Assembly: GCA_905209725.1 (NCBI GenBank)
Contig: CAJLTZ010000011.1
Coordinates: 1 to 39,422 of the forward strand
Direction of reading: 5' to 3'
Source of the DNA: an uncultured Muribaculaceae bacterium
GTDB lineage: Bacteria; Bacteroidota; Bacteroidia; Bacteroidales; Muribaculaceae
Length of the DNA: 39,422 bases
Shown: one piece after another, positions 1 through 8,539 of the stretch
Numbering within the stretch: position 1 is the stretch's first letter
How the letters are laid out: each line of letters opens with the position of its first letter
The notes under the pieces: generated by a model
What the model was told of the DNA's origin: nothing
Seen by the model: only the letters and a program-made list of their open reading frames with translations
Databases searched by the model: none
Translations under genes and position numbers: made by a program

Positions 1-18
1 TGCATCAAAAATCGGTCG

Positions 19-59
19 CCCCTGCATTAACATTTTTTATGGGATGGGGTCTAAAATTT
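19..59 (+). repeat. Dispersed repeat, left copy
   Basis: This stretch matches the reverse complement of 39366-39406 almost base for base. Shared blocks include TTAACATTTTTT and TGGGATGGGGTCTAAA, with two A/G differences and one indel. In the right copy GACCCC and GGGGTC could pair as a short stem, as in REP-like elements. No gene lies over it. Its identity as a genome-wide repeat is inferred from only two copies. Confidence 0.7.
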
Positions 60-92
60 CCTTTCATTCAAAATTCAAAATTAATGTAAACC

Positions 93-488
93 ATGTCCGA
101 TATTAATGAAAACAGGGATAAGGAATGGGCCGACCGACTCGGAATGGAATATACCCCTCCCACGCCTCCGCCCCCTTTCACCCCCGACAATATAGAGCCC
201 TCCGAAAATCCCGAGCCTTCCGGAAATCCCGGCGCTCCCGGCAGCTACTATTCCGCACCCCAGATGCCGCAGAACTATCTCCTCTGGTCGATTCTCGCCG
301 CAATCTTCTGCTGCACTGTCCCCGCCATCGTGGCTATTATCTATGGCTCGATTGTCAGCACAAAATATTGGTCGCGCGACTATGAGGGAGCCCGCCGTGC
401 CTCCCGCACGGCCGAAATCTGGATTATCGTTTCCATCGTATTGGGCGTGATATCCTTCCCCCTCTCCCTGATCTTCGCACTATTCTGA
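93..488 (+). CDS. CD225/dispanin-family small membrane protein
   Basis: This 131-residue protein has a proline-rich cytoplasmic-looking N-terminus (roughly residues 20-55, with PPTPPPPF) and two C-terminal membrane segments near residues 62-88 and 108-131. The segment between them (STKYWSRDYEGARRAS) and the overall pattern match CD225/dispanin proteins, where a re-entrant first segment and a conserved loop precede the final helix. Bacterial members have no settled function. It starts after an AT-rich leader that contains CATTCAAAATTCAA, and it ends 4 bp before the DUF2752 gene, so the two are likely cotranscribed. DUF2752 and CD225 proteins are commonly neighbours in Bacteroidota. The family call is by pattern; no function can be read from the sequence. 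Confidence 0.8.
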   Translation: MSDINENRDKEWADRLGMEYTPPTPPPPFTPDNIEPSENPEPSGNPGAPGSYYSAPQMPQNYLLWSILAAIFCCTVPAIVAIIYGSIVSTKYWSRDYEGARRASRTAEIWIIVSIVLGVISFPLSLIFALF

Positions 489-492
489 ACCC

Positions 493-873
493 ATGAAGAA
501 GGTGCTGAAATATTCGCTGGTGTCATTGGCGGCAGTGGTCGCGGCAGCCGTCTCCGCCGCCTATTACCTCTTCGACCCAATGCAGAGCACCCTCGCCCCG
601 AAATGCCTCTTCAAGATGGCCACCGGCTGGGACTGCCCCGGATGCGGCAGCCAGCGCATGCTTCATGCGCTGCTCCACGGCGACATCGCTGCCGCCTGGG
701 AAGCAAACCCAATGCCTATCATAGTATTTCCCGCACTCGCCATTCTCGCCTTCTCCTCCGCCTTCCGCTCAAGATGGCCCCGATTCTATGCACTGGTGAA
801 TTCCGCCCCGGTTGTAATCGCGCTTGCCGCTGCCATAATCATCTGGTGGGTGGTGAGAAATTTATCACTATGA
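493..873 (+). CDS. DUF2752 domain membrane protein
   Basis: This 126-residue protein has an N-terminal hydrophobic helix (residues 7-27), the DUF2752 signature with a cysteine pair (CPGCGSQR, followed by HALLHGD), and two more hydrophobic stretches near 75-90 and 102-120. DUF2752 proteins are small inner-membrane proteins of unknown function; the conserved CxxC suggests metal or redox chemistry, but this is not established. The stop codon overlaps the shikimate kinase start in an ATGA, implying translational coupling. Confidence 0.85.
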   Translation: MKKVLKYSLVSLAAVVAAAVSAAYYLFDPMQSTLAPKCLFKMATGWDCPGCGSQRMLHALLHGDIAAAWEANPMPIIVFPALAILAFSSAFRSRWPRFYALVNSAPVVIALAAAIIIWWVVRNLSL

Positions 874-1463
874 CTATTTTCGTGATCGGATACATGGCCT
901 CTGGCAAGACCACTTTCGGCCGCGCACTCGCCAAACGAATGGGCTGCGATTTCTATGACCTCGATTTCTATATAGAGCAGCGCTTCCGCCGCCCCATCAG
1001 CCGCATCTTCGCCGAGGAGGGAGAGGAACGCTTCCGCCAGATCGAGGCAAACATGCTCCGCGAATTAGGCGACTTCGAGGATATCGTGGTGGCCTGCGGC
1101 GGAGGCACCCCATGCTTCCATGAAAATATGGATTATATGCAGGAACGGGGCCTCACCGTATGGCTCGACTCCACCCCCGATTGCATCACCCGCCGCCTGA
1201 TTATCAACAATTCACGCCGCCCATTGATGGCCGGCAAGTCAGAGGAGGAGATAGCCAGCGCCGTGACCGAAGGTCTCCGGAGCCGACACCCCTTTTATTC
1301 CCAAGCAAAAATCCGCATTTGCGGCGACCGCCTCGAGTCAAAAGCCCAGATTAGCGACACTATCGACAATTTTTATTTGCAGTTACGCCCGTTTTGTGCT
1401 AACTTTGTGAATCAGACCCCTCTCTCCAACAATTTTAACCCGACAATATCCACTCAACTATGA
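870..1463 (+). CDS. aroK: Shikimate kinase
   Basis: This enzyme phosphorylates shikimate to shikimate 3-phosphate in the chorismate pathway in the cytoplasm. The P-loop GYMASGKTTFG is at residues 6-16, shikimate-binding DLD at about 32-34, CGGGTP near residue 77, and the lid arginine in RRPLM. The chosen start is the ATG inside the ATGA overlap with the DUF2752 gene; the open frame runs further upstream, but that part has no family similarity. The last 25-30 of 197 residues lie beyond the usual kinase end, are low in conservation, and overlap the promoter of the next gene. The stop overlaps the next start in another ATGA. Confidence 0.93.
   Translation: MTIFVIGYMASGKTTFGRALAKRMGCDFYDLDFYIEQRFRRPISRIFAEEGEERFRQIEANMLRELGDFEDIVVACGGGTPCFHENMDYMQERGLTVWLDSTPDCITRRLIINNSRRPLMAGKSEEEIASAVTEGLRSRHPFYSQAKIRICGDRLESKAQISDTIDNFYLQLRPFCANFVNQTPLSNNFNPTISTQL
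1376..1407 (+). promoter_or_regulatory. Bacteroidota-type promoter inside the aroK 3' end
   Basis: TTTG at 1376-1379 and TAACTTTG at 1400-1407 are separated by 20 bp, matching the Bacteroidota consensus TTTG-N19-21-TAnnTTTG. Transcription would start near 1413, about 47 bases before the alanine-dehydrogenase-like gene. It would therefore serve that gene and the glycosylation genes behind it independently of aroK. Confidence 0.6.
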
Positions 1464-2584
1464 CCGCACATAAGAAAAATTCCGGAAATACTGTGGAAGA
1501 AGCCATTCCCGACACCAAACTTGAGTTCGAAGCGATGGAAAAAGGCGCTTCCGGTATTCACATCTCAATTCTGGGCAATTATCCCGACACTGATGAAACT
1601 CGCCTCCTCCTCACTCCGGAAGCCTGCGGACTCCTCACATCCTCCGGAATCCGCATCTCCATGGAACAGGGTGCAGGTGTGGATATCAGTTTCTCCGACG
1701 AGACTTTCGCAGAATACGGCGTGCGCATCGTCACGCGCGAAGAGGCGCTGAAAGCACCTGTGGTGGTTTCCTATTCTCCGCTCCGCGCCAAGGACATAAA
1801 GAAGATGACCAAGGGCGCCACCCTTCTCTGCATGATGGGACGCACCCTCTTCGAGAAAACCACAATCCGCGCGCTCCTCGAACAGCACATCACCTGCGGC
1901 TGCCTCGACAATATGTATTCCCATCAGGATATCTCCATCTTCGCCGACATCATCGATGAGATCGACGGCCGCGGCGCAATCATGTATGCCCAGGAGTCGC
2001 TCTCCTATCTCGGCGGCGGCAAAGGCGTGCTCCTTGCCGGTGTGGCCGGCCTCAACCCTTGCGAGGTGATTGTGATTGGAAACGGAACCAAGGCTATCAG
2101 CGCGGCAAATGCCGCGGCTAACGCCGGCACAAAAGTGGCGCTTATGGACAATGACATCTCTTCCCTCCAGATTGCCCGATCGAAATGCGACCCCCGCGTG
2201 GAACTGATCGCCATCCATCCCCGCGTGCTCACCAATCGCGTCAAGACAAGCGACGTGATTATCCAGTGCGCCACCACACGACCCTTCCAGTTCCCCAAAA
2301 GCCTCTCCTCCTCGCTCAAGGATTCCATCTATGTGATCGACCTCAACGAGTCGCATCCCTCGATTTCCGTGCCGCGCACAGTGGCTATGGCGCTTGGCAA
2401 CGTAATGGTATATTTCCTCGGCGAACTCCAGCTTAAAAACGACTTCCTCAATATGATGGCCACAAATGCAGGAGTGCAGAGCGGTATCATAACCTACGAC
2501 GGCAAACTCACCGACAAGCTCATAGGCAGCTACATCGGGATGCCATCGATTGATATCCGGGTGATGCTCTCCAGTACAAACTGA
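1460..2584 (+). CDS. Alanine dehydrogenase/PNT-like protein with altered active site
   Basis: This 374-residue protein has the two-domain layout of alanine dehydrogenase and transhydrogenase alpha subunits: an N-terminal region with TRLLLTPEA and GAGVDISFSDETF, then a Rossmann domain around residues 195-300. Typical enzymes use a Lys in a K-x-E-P motif, a His in a LHLA-like motif and a GxGxxG loop. Here the matching segments read SYSPLRAK, LLCMMG and VIGNGTKAI, so the expected catalytic Lys and His are not seen and the dinucleotide loop is atypical. It may be a divergent dehydrogenase or a non-catalytic relative. Its start overlaps the aroK stop, and it also has its own promoter within aroK. 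The family is fairly sure; the activity is not. Confidence 0.75.
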   Translation: MTAHKKNSGNTVEEAIPDTKLEFEAMEKGASGIHISILGNYPDTDETRLLLTPEACGLLTSSGIRISMEQGAGVDISFSDETFAEYGVRIVTREEALKAPVVVSYSPLRAKDIKKMTKGATLLCMMGRTLFEKTTIRALLEQHITCGCLDNMYSHQDISIFADIIDEIDGRGAIMYAQESLSYLGGGKGVLLAGVAGLNPCEVIVIGNGTKAISAANAAANAGTKVALMDNDISSLQIARSKCDPRVELIAIHPRVLTNRVKTSDVIIQCATTRPFQFPKSLSSSLKDSIYVIDLNESHPSISVPRTVAMALGNVMVYFLGELQLKNDFLNMMATNAGVQSGIITYDGKLTDKLIGSYIGMPSIDIRVMLSSTN

Positions 2585-2595
2585 TCTTCTGCCGG

Positions 2596-3699
2596 ATGCC
2601 GCAGCAGAAACGTCATCTGATTCATCTTGTGAGCAGCAACCGCTGGGCCGGAGCGCAGCAGTATGCCTGCGATATCTGCCGCCATTATATGGAGGCGGGC
2701 TGGGAGGTTACTGCCGTCACCCGCGACGCCCGCGTGGTTGACTCGCATTTTCAGGAGGCCGGCGTTGAGGTACGTCATGCCCCGCTGCGCGGTTTCTTCG
2801 ACCCCGCCTCGGCATGGATGCTCGCTTCCCTGCTGCGTAAGATTCCGCAAGGCCAAGGCGTGATCCATGTCCACCGCTACCGCGACGCTTTCACAGCCCT
2901 GCTCGCCAAGCGCATTGCCAAAAGAAAGGATATCCTGGTGGTGGTCACACGCCACTCCATCCGCCCGGCGCGCAAAAGCGCACTCTTCCGGCGAATCTAC
3001 CGCAAAATCAACGCCCATATTTTTGTTTCCGACGCCGCACGCCTCTGTTTCCTCTCCACATGGCCACAGCATAAAGATTGCCCCATTGCGCCGGAACGGA
3101 TACACGTGCTCCACAATAGCATCCCCGCCGTACCCGCAGAAGCCACTCCCGAGCCATCCCGAGGACCCATTTTCGCCATCTGCCATGGTCCTCTCGCCAA
3201 AGGTAAAGGAATTGAGTCGGCTATCGACGCACTTCAGTTCCTTTCCGACCTCAAACTTCGCCTCCGCATCGCCGGCCCCGGCAATCCCGACTACCTCGAC
3301 CTTCTCCGGCGTCGGGCAATCACACTCGGAGTGATGGAGGCTATCGATTGGGACATCGGCCCCGACGTGCCTGATTCCCTCATCCTTTCCGCACATTTCG
3401 CCATCCATCCCTCTCTCCACCGCGAAGCCGGCGGAATCGACAATATCCGCGACATGGCCTGCGCACGCCCCCAGATCTGCACAGCCTCCGGAGCCCAGAC
3501 CGAATATCTCCGCGACGGCGTGTCGGCAATCATCGTCCCCCCGGCCAATCCCGGGGCTATCGCCCAAGCCATGCGTGCCCTTGCCTCCGACCCCGAATTA
3601 CGCCAGCAGATGGGAACAGCCGCATTCGCCGATTTCCATCAACTCCTCGACTGGAACGTATTCACTTCCCGCCTCTCCAAAATCTACCATCCTGATTGA
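2596..3699 (+). CDS. GT4-family glycosyltransferase
   Basis: This is a cytoplasmic GT-B glycosyltransferase of 367 residues that transfers a sugar from a nucleotide donor to a glycan or lipid acceptor. The N-terminal domain has the acceptor-side pattern SSNRWAGAQQYACDICRHY. The C-terminal donor domain begins near CHGPLAKGKGIESAI and ends with GVSAIIVPPANPGAIAQAM. The usual E-x7-E donor motif is incomplete: REAGGIDNIRDMA keeps the first Glu but has Arg at the second position. It starts 11 bp after the previous gene. Fcl and a DUF2723 protein follow, so a role in fucose- or mannose-containing glycan assembly is plausible. Its substrate cannot be read from sequence. Confidence 0.82.
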   Translation: MPQQKRHLIHLVSSNRWAGAQQYACDICRHYMEAGWEVTAVTRDARVVDSHFQEAGVEVRHAPLRGFFDPASAWMLASLLRKIPQGQGVIHVHRYRDAFTALLAKRIAKRKDILVVVTRHSIRPARKSALFRRIYRKINAHIFVSDAARLCFLSTWPQHKDCPIAPERIHVLHNSIPAVPAEATPEPSRGPIFAICHGPLAKGKGIESAIDALQFLSDLKLRLRIAGPGNPDYLDLLRRRAITLGVMEAIDWDIGPDVPDSLILSAHFAIHPSLHREAGGIDNIRDMACARPQICTASGAQTEYLRDGVSAIIVPPANPGAIAQAMRALASDPELRQQMGTAAFADFHQLLDWNVFTSRLSKIYHPD

Positions 3700-3726
3700 T
3701 GATTGGTCAGACAAGTCCGACAACCC

Positions 3727-3743
3727 CAGTCGCCGAGCGACTG
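3727..3743. other. Short perfect hairpin between GT4 and fcl
   Basis: CAGTCGC and GCGACTG are separated by 3 bp and form a 7-bp perfect stem in the 69-bp gap before fcl. There is no T-tract on the plus side, so an intrinsic terminator is unlikely; an mRNA processing or pausing site fits better. Confidence 0.35.
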
Positions 3744-3768
3744 CACTATATATATTAAATGAAAAAAC

Positions 3769-4713
3769 ATGATGAATCTTGATTCCAAAATATACGTAGC
3801 CGGCCATCGGGGAATGGTAGGCTCCGCCATCCTGCGCGCACTCAAACGCCAGGGCTACACCAACATCATAACCCGCACACACGCCCAGCTCGACCTCACC
3901 GACCAGGTGGCCGTGGAGCGGTTCTTCGCCGAGGAGAATCCCGAATACGTTTTCCTCGCCGCCGCAAAAGTGGGAGGCATCGTGGCAAACGCCGAAGCCC
4001 CTGCCGACTTCATGTATATGAACATGATGCTGGAGATGAACGTGATTCACTCCGCATGGAAGCACGGCTGCCGCAAACTCGAGTTCCTGGGCTCCTCCTG
4101 CATCTACCCGCGCCTCGCCCCGCAACCGATGCCGGAATCCTGCCTGCTCACATCCTCTCTCGAACAGACCAACGAAGCCTATGCCCTCGCCAAAATCTCC
4201 GGTCTTAAATACTGCGAATATCTCAACCGCCAGTATGGCACCGATTTCATCTCCGTGATGCCCACGAATCTCTACGGCCCCAACGACAATTATCATCCCG
4301 AGCACAGCCATGTGGTGCCGGCTCTTATACGCCGCTTCCATGAGGCAAAGGAATCCGGAGCCGAAAGCGTGACCTGCTGGGGCGACGGAAGCCCGCTGCG
4401 CGAGTTCCTATATGTCGACGACCTCGCCGACCTCTGCGTGTTCCTGATGAACAATTATTCAGGCAATGAGACCGTAAACGCAGGCACCGGCGAAGAGATC
4501 ACCATCCGCGAACTCACCCAACTCGTGGCCGGGACCGTAGGCTTCGAGGGGGAAATCCTCTGGGACACCACCCGCCCCAACGGCACCCCTCGCAAACTCC
4601 TCGACATCTCCAAGGCAAAGGGCCTTGGCTGGACTGCCTCCACATCCCTCGCCGACGGCCTGCGCCTCGCCTATGAGGATTTCCTGAACAACCCGATGCG
4701 CGCCGAAAGATGA
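3769..4713 (+). CDS. fcl: GDP-L-fucose synthase
   Basis: This NADPH-dependent epimerase/reductase converts GDP-4-keto-6-deoxy-mannose to GDP-L-fucose in the cytoplasm. The extended-SDR Rossmann motif GHRGMVGSA is at residues 12-20, the catalytic Ser region FLGSSCIYP at 106-114, and the YxxxK pair is Tyr138 and Lys142. PTNLYGPNDNYHPEHSHV, typical of this enzyme, follows. The length of 314 is normal. The partner GDP-mannose 4,6-dehydratase is not in this window, but mannose-1-phosphate guanylyltransferase is at 25225-26340. The stop overlaps the start of the DUF2723 gene in an ATGA, which ties fucose supply to that membrane protein. Confidence 0.95.
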   Translation: MMNLDSKIYVAGHRGMVGSAILRALKRQGYTNIITRTHAQLDLTDQVAVERFFAEENPEYVFLAAAKVGGIVANAEAPADFMYMNMMLEMNVIHSAWKHGCRKLEFLGSSCIYPRLAPQPMPESCLLTSSLEQTNEAYALAKISGLKYCEYLNRQYGTDFISVMPTNLYGPNDNYHPEHSHVVPALIRRFHEAKESGAESVTCWGDGSPLREFLYVDDLADLCVFLMNNYSGNETVNAGTGEEITIRELTQLVAGTVGFEGEILWDTTRPNGTPRKLLDISKAKGLGWTASTSLADGLRLAYEDFLNNPMRAER

Positions 4714-7700
4714 AACTGAAAGTGACGGCAGGCTCTCACGGCAATTCCCGCACGCCGGGATTCCTGAGAATGAGAAAATTACGGCGTCTGGAGCTGGCCT
4801 CAGCCTGGACCGCCTTCGCAATCCTGCTCGTCACATACTGGCTCTCCGTGCCTCCCACAGTCTCCTTCTGGGACTGCCCCGAATATGTTTCGGCCGCATA
4901 TCTGCTCGAAGTGGGTCATCCTCCGGGCAATCCCGTGTGGATGCTCGTATCGAAGATGGCCACCCTCCTCGCCCCTGCGCCACGCTATGCCGCCCTCGCG
5001 ATAAACCTCTCCTCCGGGCTTTTCACCGCCTTCGCAGGCTTCTTCCTGGCACGCACATTCTTCTCCACGGCTCTCTGGATCCAGGCCCGCATCCGCCGCA
5101 ACATCGGCCGGCGCCGGCGCCTCCGGCCCTCTATCCTCGCTGCGGCCGGTGCCCTTTCCGCCGCGCTATTCTTCGGATGGGCCGACTCCCTATGGTTTTC
5201 CGCCGTTGAGGCCGAAGTATATGCCCTCTCCATCTTCTTCACGTCCCTTTGCCTCTGGCTCATGGTGCGCTGGACATCGGTGCCAACCTCCCAACGAGGT
5301 CGGGCATGGCGCATACTCATCCTGATCGCCTACATCTTCGGACTCAGCGTGGGAGTGCACCAGCTCAATCTTCTCTGCATCCCAGCTCTGGCTATAATAT
5401 GGGGCATTAAGCGCGGCATACGCAAACCCGCAACCTTCATTCTCATCTTCCTCCTCTCCCTCGGAGCCGTGGCATGCGTGCTTCTCGGCATGATGCCATC
5501 CACCATCGCCCTCGCGGCTCAATTCGAACTCTTCGCCGTAAACAAATGCGGCCTCCCCTGGCTCTCCGGTGTCGCTGCCTATGTGATAGTTCTCGCCGCC
5601 GCGCTCCTCTTAGCACTTGCCGTAACGGCCCGCTCCTCCAATCACGGGGCGCTCGCTCTCGCCGTGTTCCCCGCGATTTTCCTCTCCGGAATCTTCATCA
5701 TCGGCGACAATTTCGCCGCCGGAGCCGCCGTGTCGGCTATCGCAGCCATCCTCCTCTCTCGCTCCGATAAGGTGAGCCTGCGACGCCTCAACCTCGCTAT
5801 GTGGATGCTCACAATGCTCCTCACCGGCTATTCCGCATATGCGCTTATCCCTGTAAGAGGAGGCATACCCTCTCCGGCCAACGCCCAGTTGCCCGGGCAG
5901 CCATTCTCTTTTGCCACCTACCAGGCCCGCGAGCAATATGGCTCCAAGCCCCTCCTCTATGGCGCCACTCCCTACAGCCGGCCAATGTATGAGGAAACTC
6001 GTGTCCCCGGGAAAAACAATCCCCAGTATCTCTCCTACAAGACCGACAACATCCACCCCCTCTATTTCGTGGATGACTCCACCCATACCTATCGTCAATA
6101 TGGCTGGCACTCCCGCCCCATCACCACCCCCGAACTCGACATGTGGTTCCCAAGGCTCACCGGCACCACTCCCTCCAATATCTCCTGCTACGACGACTGG
6201 ATCGGCATGAATCCCTCCACAATGGAGAAACTCGCCGTGACCGAGGCCTTCGACTCCACAGGCCGCGCCGTGGCCAGGGAATATGACGGCGTCAGAATCC
6301 CCCGCACCGCCTATCGTCCCACATACGCCCAGCATCTTGAATGGCTCGCTTCATATCAGATAGGGTATATGTATTTCCGCTATCTGCTCTGGAATTTCTC
6401 AGGCCGTCAGAATGACATCCCCTCGCAGGGGGAGGTGCAGGCCGGCAACTTCATCACCGGTTTTCCTGTCATTGACGATGCCATGCTCGGCACTGTCTCC
6501 GAGCTCCCTCCCCATTTCGGGGAGAACAATCCAGGACACAACCGCTATTTCCTCCTCCCCTTTATCCTCGGCCTCCTGGGTGCAGGATGGCTCATCTGCT
6601 CACGCCGCCGCGGGCAGCAGGCCTTTGCCGTGACTCTCGTGCTCTTCATCATGAGCGGCATCGCAATCGTGGTCTATCTCAACCAGGGCCCCGGCGAACC
6701 GCGTGAACGCGACTATTCCTTCCTCGGTTCTTATCTGGCGTTCGCTCTCTGGATTGGCTTCGGCGCAATTGCCCTCTGCCGCGCCTTCAAGTCTTACTGG
6801 CCGCTGCTTGGCTTGGCCGCGCTCGCCGGCTGGTTCCTCTATGAGAATATCGACGACCACAACCGCTCCGGACGTACCGTGGCCGCCAGAACCGCCGAAA
6901 ACATCCTCAATGCCGCGCCGCAGAATGCAATCCTTTTTGTGGATGGCGACAATTATACATTCCCGCTATGGTATGCCCAGGAAGTGGAGGGCGTGCGACG
7001 CGACGTGAGGGTGATCAATCTCTCCTACCTCGCCTCCGCCCAATATGCCGCCAACCAGTTGTACGCCTGGCGCGACGCCGCCCCGATGCCCTCCCTTATC
7101 AGCGAGCACACCATCCTGAGCCGCCGGCTCCGCTCCATGCGCTTCAATCCCGCTAACGGCGACACTATCCCTGCCTCCGCACTTGTCAAGGCGCTCGCAA
7201 AAGCCCCCAATGCCACTGTCAAGGCCGAGTATGTGGAGATTCCCCGCCGAGGCGCAGAACCCTTCATCATTCCTATGAAACTGCTCTCGCAGTCGGGCGC
7301 CGGAACATCCATCAATTTCCGCCGACTGATGATCCTCAATATCCTCGCGGCAAATGAGGAGCGCCGGCAGCCTCAGCCCGTGGCCTGGCTGCGTTCCGTG
7401 CCCGCTTCATTCAGACTCGGCATTGAATCCTACAGGCTCTCCCCCTGGCTCTTCGGCGTGCAGTATCAGGCGCTATCTCCGAAGGCCGCTGCCGACAGCA
7501 TTGCTGCAGCACTCGAGAAATTGCGCACTCCCAACCCGCCCTTCACCAATCCATATATGGACTATACTCCTGCAGCACATGTCGGCGCGCAGCGTGCCGC
7601 ACTCATCCGCGCCGCACGGCTCCTCCTGCGGCAAGGGAATAAGACACTGGCTTATACCGCCATCACGAAGGCCGACCGACCGCTCGGCGAGCATCCTCTC

Positions 7701-7925
7701 AGTTTCGGAACAATACTCTCCGATGATTCCGTGTTCCAGATCCGGATCACCCTGGCCGATGTGATGGATGAGATAGCCGATTCTTTAAAAGGGCCGCAAG
7801 CCATCGAGTTCCGGGCCAGAGCCAAATTCCATCGCGAAGAAGCTGAGAAAAAGAAAAAAGCCTGGCAGCATTACCGCCAGGCCCTTCCGCCCAATCTCCG
7901 CCAGAAAATGGCGCCACCTATCTAA
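4710..7925 (+). CDS. DUF2723 polytopic membrane protein, probable glycosyltransferase
   Basis: This 1071-residue protein has many membrane helices in its first ~770 residues and a soluble C-terminal part. The first helix is followed by FWDCPEYVSAAYLLEVGHPP (Asp55, Glu58), the acidic loop-1 motif of DUF2723/TMEM260 proteins, which resemble GT-C O-mannosyltransferases. A later loop carries NQGPGEPRERDYSF, another family hallmark. By analogy it would sit in the inner membrane and use a lipid-linked sugar. A second Met at residue 21 (4770) is an alternative start. It overlaps fcl by 4 bp, suggesting a shared glycosylation role; that assignment is inference. It converges on the capsid-like cassette with only 20 bp between the stops and no visible terminator. 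Confidence 0.85.
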   Translation: MKLKVTAGSHGNSRTPGFLRMRKLRRLELASAWTAFAILLVTYWLSVPPTVSFWDCPEYVSAAYLLEVGHPPGNPVWMLVSKMATLLAPAPRYAALAINLSSGLFTAFAGFFLARTFFSTALWIQARIRRNIGRRRRLRPSILAAAGALSAALFFGWADSLWFSAVEAEVYALSIFFTSLCLWLMVRWTSVPTSQRGRAWRILILIAYIFGLSVGVHQLNLLCIPALAIIWGIKRGIRKPATFILIFLLSLGAVACVLLGMMPSTIALAAQFELFAVNKCGLPWLSGVAAYVIVLAAALLLALAVTARSSNHGALALAVFPAIFLSGIFIIGDNFAAGAAVSAIAAILLSRSDKVSLRRLNLAMWMLTMLLTGYSAYALIPVRGGIPSPANAQLPGQPFSFATYQAREQYGSKPLLYGATPYSRPMYEETRVPGKNNPQYLSYKTDNIHPLYFVDDSTHTYRQYGWHSRPITTPELDMWFPRLTGTTPSNISCYDDWIGMNPSTMEKLAVTEAFDSTGRAVAREYDGVRIPRTAYRPTYAQHLEWLASYQIGYMYFRYLLWNFSGRQNDIPSQGEVQAGNFITGFPVIDDAMLGTVSELPPHFGENNPGHNRYFLLPFILGLLGAGWLICSRRRGQQAFAVTLVLFIMSGIAIVVYLNQGPGEPRERDYSFLGSYLAFALWIGFGAIALCRAFKSYWPLLGLAALAGWFLYENIDDHNRSGRTVAARTAENILNAAPQNAILFVDGDNYTFPLWYAQEVEGVRRDVRVINLSYLASAQYAANQLYAWRDAAPMPSLISEHTILSRRLRSMRFNPANGDTIPASALVKALAKAPNATVKAEYVEIPRRGAEPFIIPMKLLSQSGAGTSINFRRLMILNILAANEERRQPQPVAWLRSVPASFRLGIESYRLSPWLFGVQYQALSPKAAADSIAAALEKLRTPNPPFTNPYMDYTPAAHVGAQRAALIRAARLLLRQGNKTLAYTAITKADRPLGEHPLSFGTILSDDSVFQIRITLADVMDEIADSLKGPQAIEFRARAKFHREEAEKKKKAWQHYRQALPPNLRQKMAPPI

Positions 7926-7945
7926 GCAATCTCAATCATTAATTA

Positions 7946-8539
7946 TCAATCATCAAGATGGTTGGTGACGGCTTTCACAAATTCCGCCGTCTTGCGGCAT
8001 AACGCATCCAGAAGCAACGACGGTATCCATATCCGGCCATCCTCTATCTCCGGCGCAGGCAGCCATGCAAACTCCGCCACACGCGCTCCCGGTTCGGCAC
8101 CGAATATCTCCAGCATCCTGCCCGTTCCCACATATGCAATCGATAGCGCCGGCCCGCTGCGATGTCCCGGACGAATCCGCCCTGACCGTATGCGAAGCGA
8201 ATATTCCTCGCTCCACGGGTCGAGAAGCGAATTGAGTCCACGGTCCCAGCTATCCATCCGGAAATAAAGCATCCGCAGGAATCGATTCGGCAGCGGCATC
8301 AGCATCCGGCCGCCGGGTCCGACAAGCAACCCGCTGCCGCTTCCTGAAAGCGACTCGTCTATCATCGACACATCAGCCTCCTTGATCACCGCCGCTGCGG
8401 CATCAGGAATCAACTGGCGGATAAGCGCCCCCAATTCAGTGGCCGGGTCGCCATAAATCGTGCGCTCCTCCACTATCTCCAGATTCTCATCGAGGAGCGC
8501 TATTACACGCTCCTCGATCTCTTTCACACTCACATTCAT
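7946..8539 (-). CDS. Phage connector-like protein, last gene of capsid-like cassette
   Basis: This is a soluble 197-residue protein without signal peptide or membrane helix. An N-terminal charged helix (VKEIEERVIALLDENLEIVE) is followed by an Ala-rich helix, then MPLPNRFLRMLYFRMDSWDR near residues 81-100, an RSGRIRPGHRSGP stretch, and GRMLEIFGAEPG. The order 'LP-x-RFLR...RM-W', an Arg-Gly segment and 'LE-x(F/Y)' resembles structural proteins I associate with head-tail connector genes of Bacteroidales phages. This is pattern recall, not a computed match. The start overlaps the upstream gene by 4 bp (ATGA). An uncharacterised host protein remains possible. Confidence 0.5.
   Translation of the reverse strand: MNVSVKEIEERVIALLDENLEIVEERTIYGDPATELGALIRQLIPDAAAAVIKEADVSMIDESLSGSGSGLLVGPGGRMLMPLPNRFLRMLYFRMDSWDRGLNSLLDPWSEEYSLRIRSGRIRPGHRSGPALSIAYVGTGRMLEIFGAEPGARVAEFAWLPAPEIEDGRIWIPSLLLDALCRKTAEFVKAVTNHLDD

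Noticed and set aside
603..869. Upstream open frame continuous with aroK
   Set aside because: It overlaps the DUF2752 gene in another frame and has no kinase-like content; the ATGA-coupled start at 870 fits the family.
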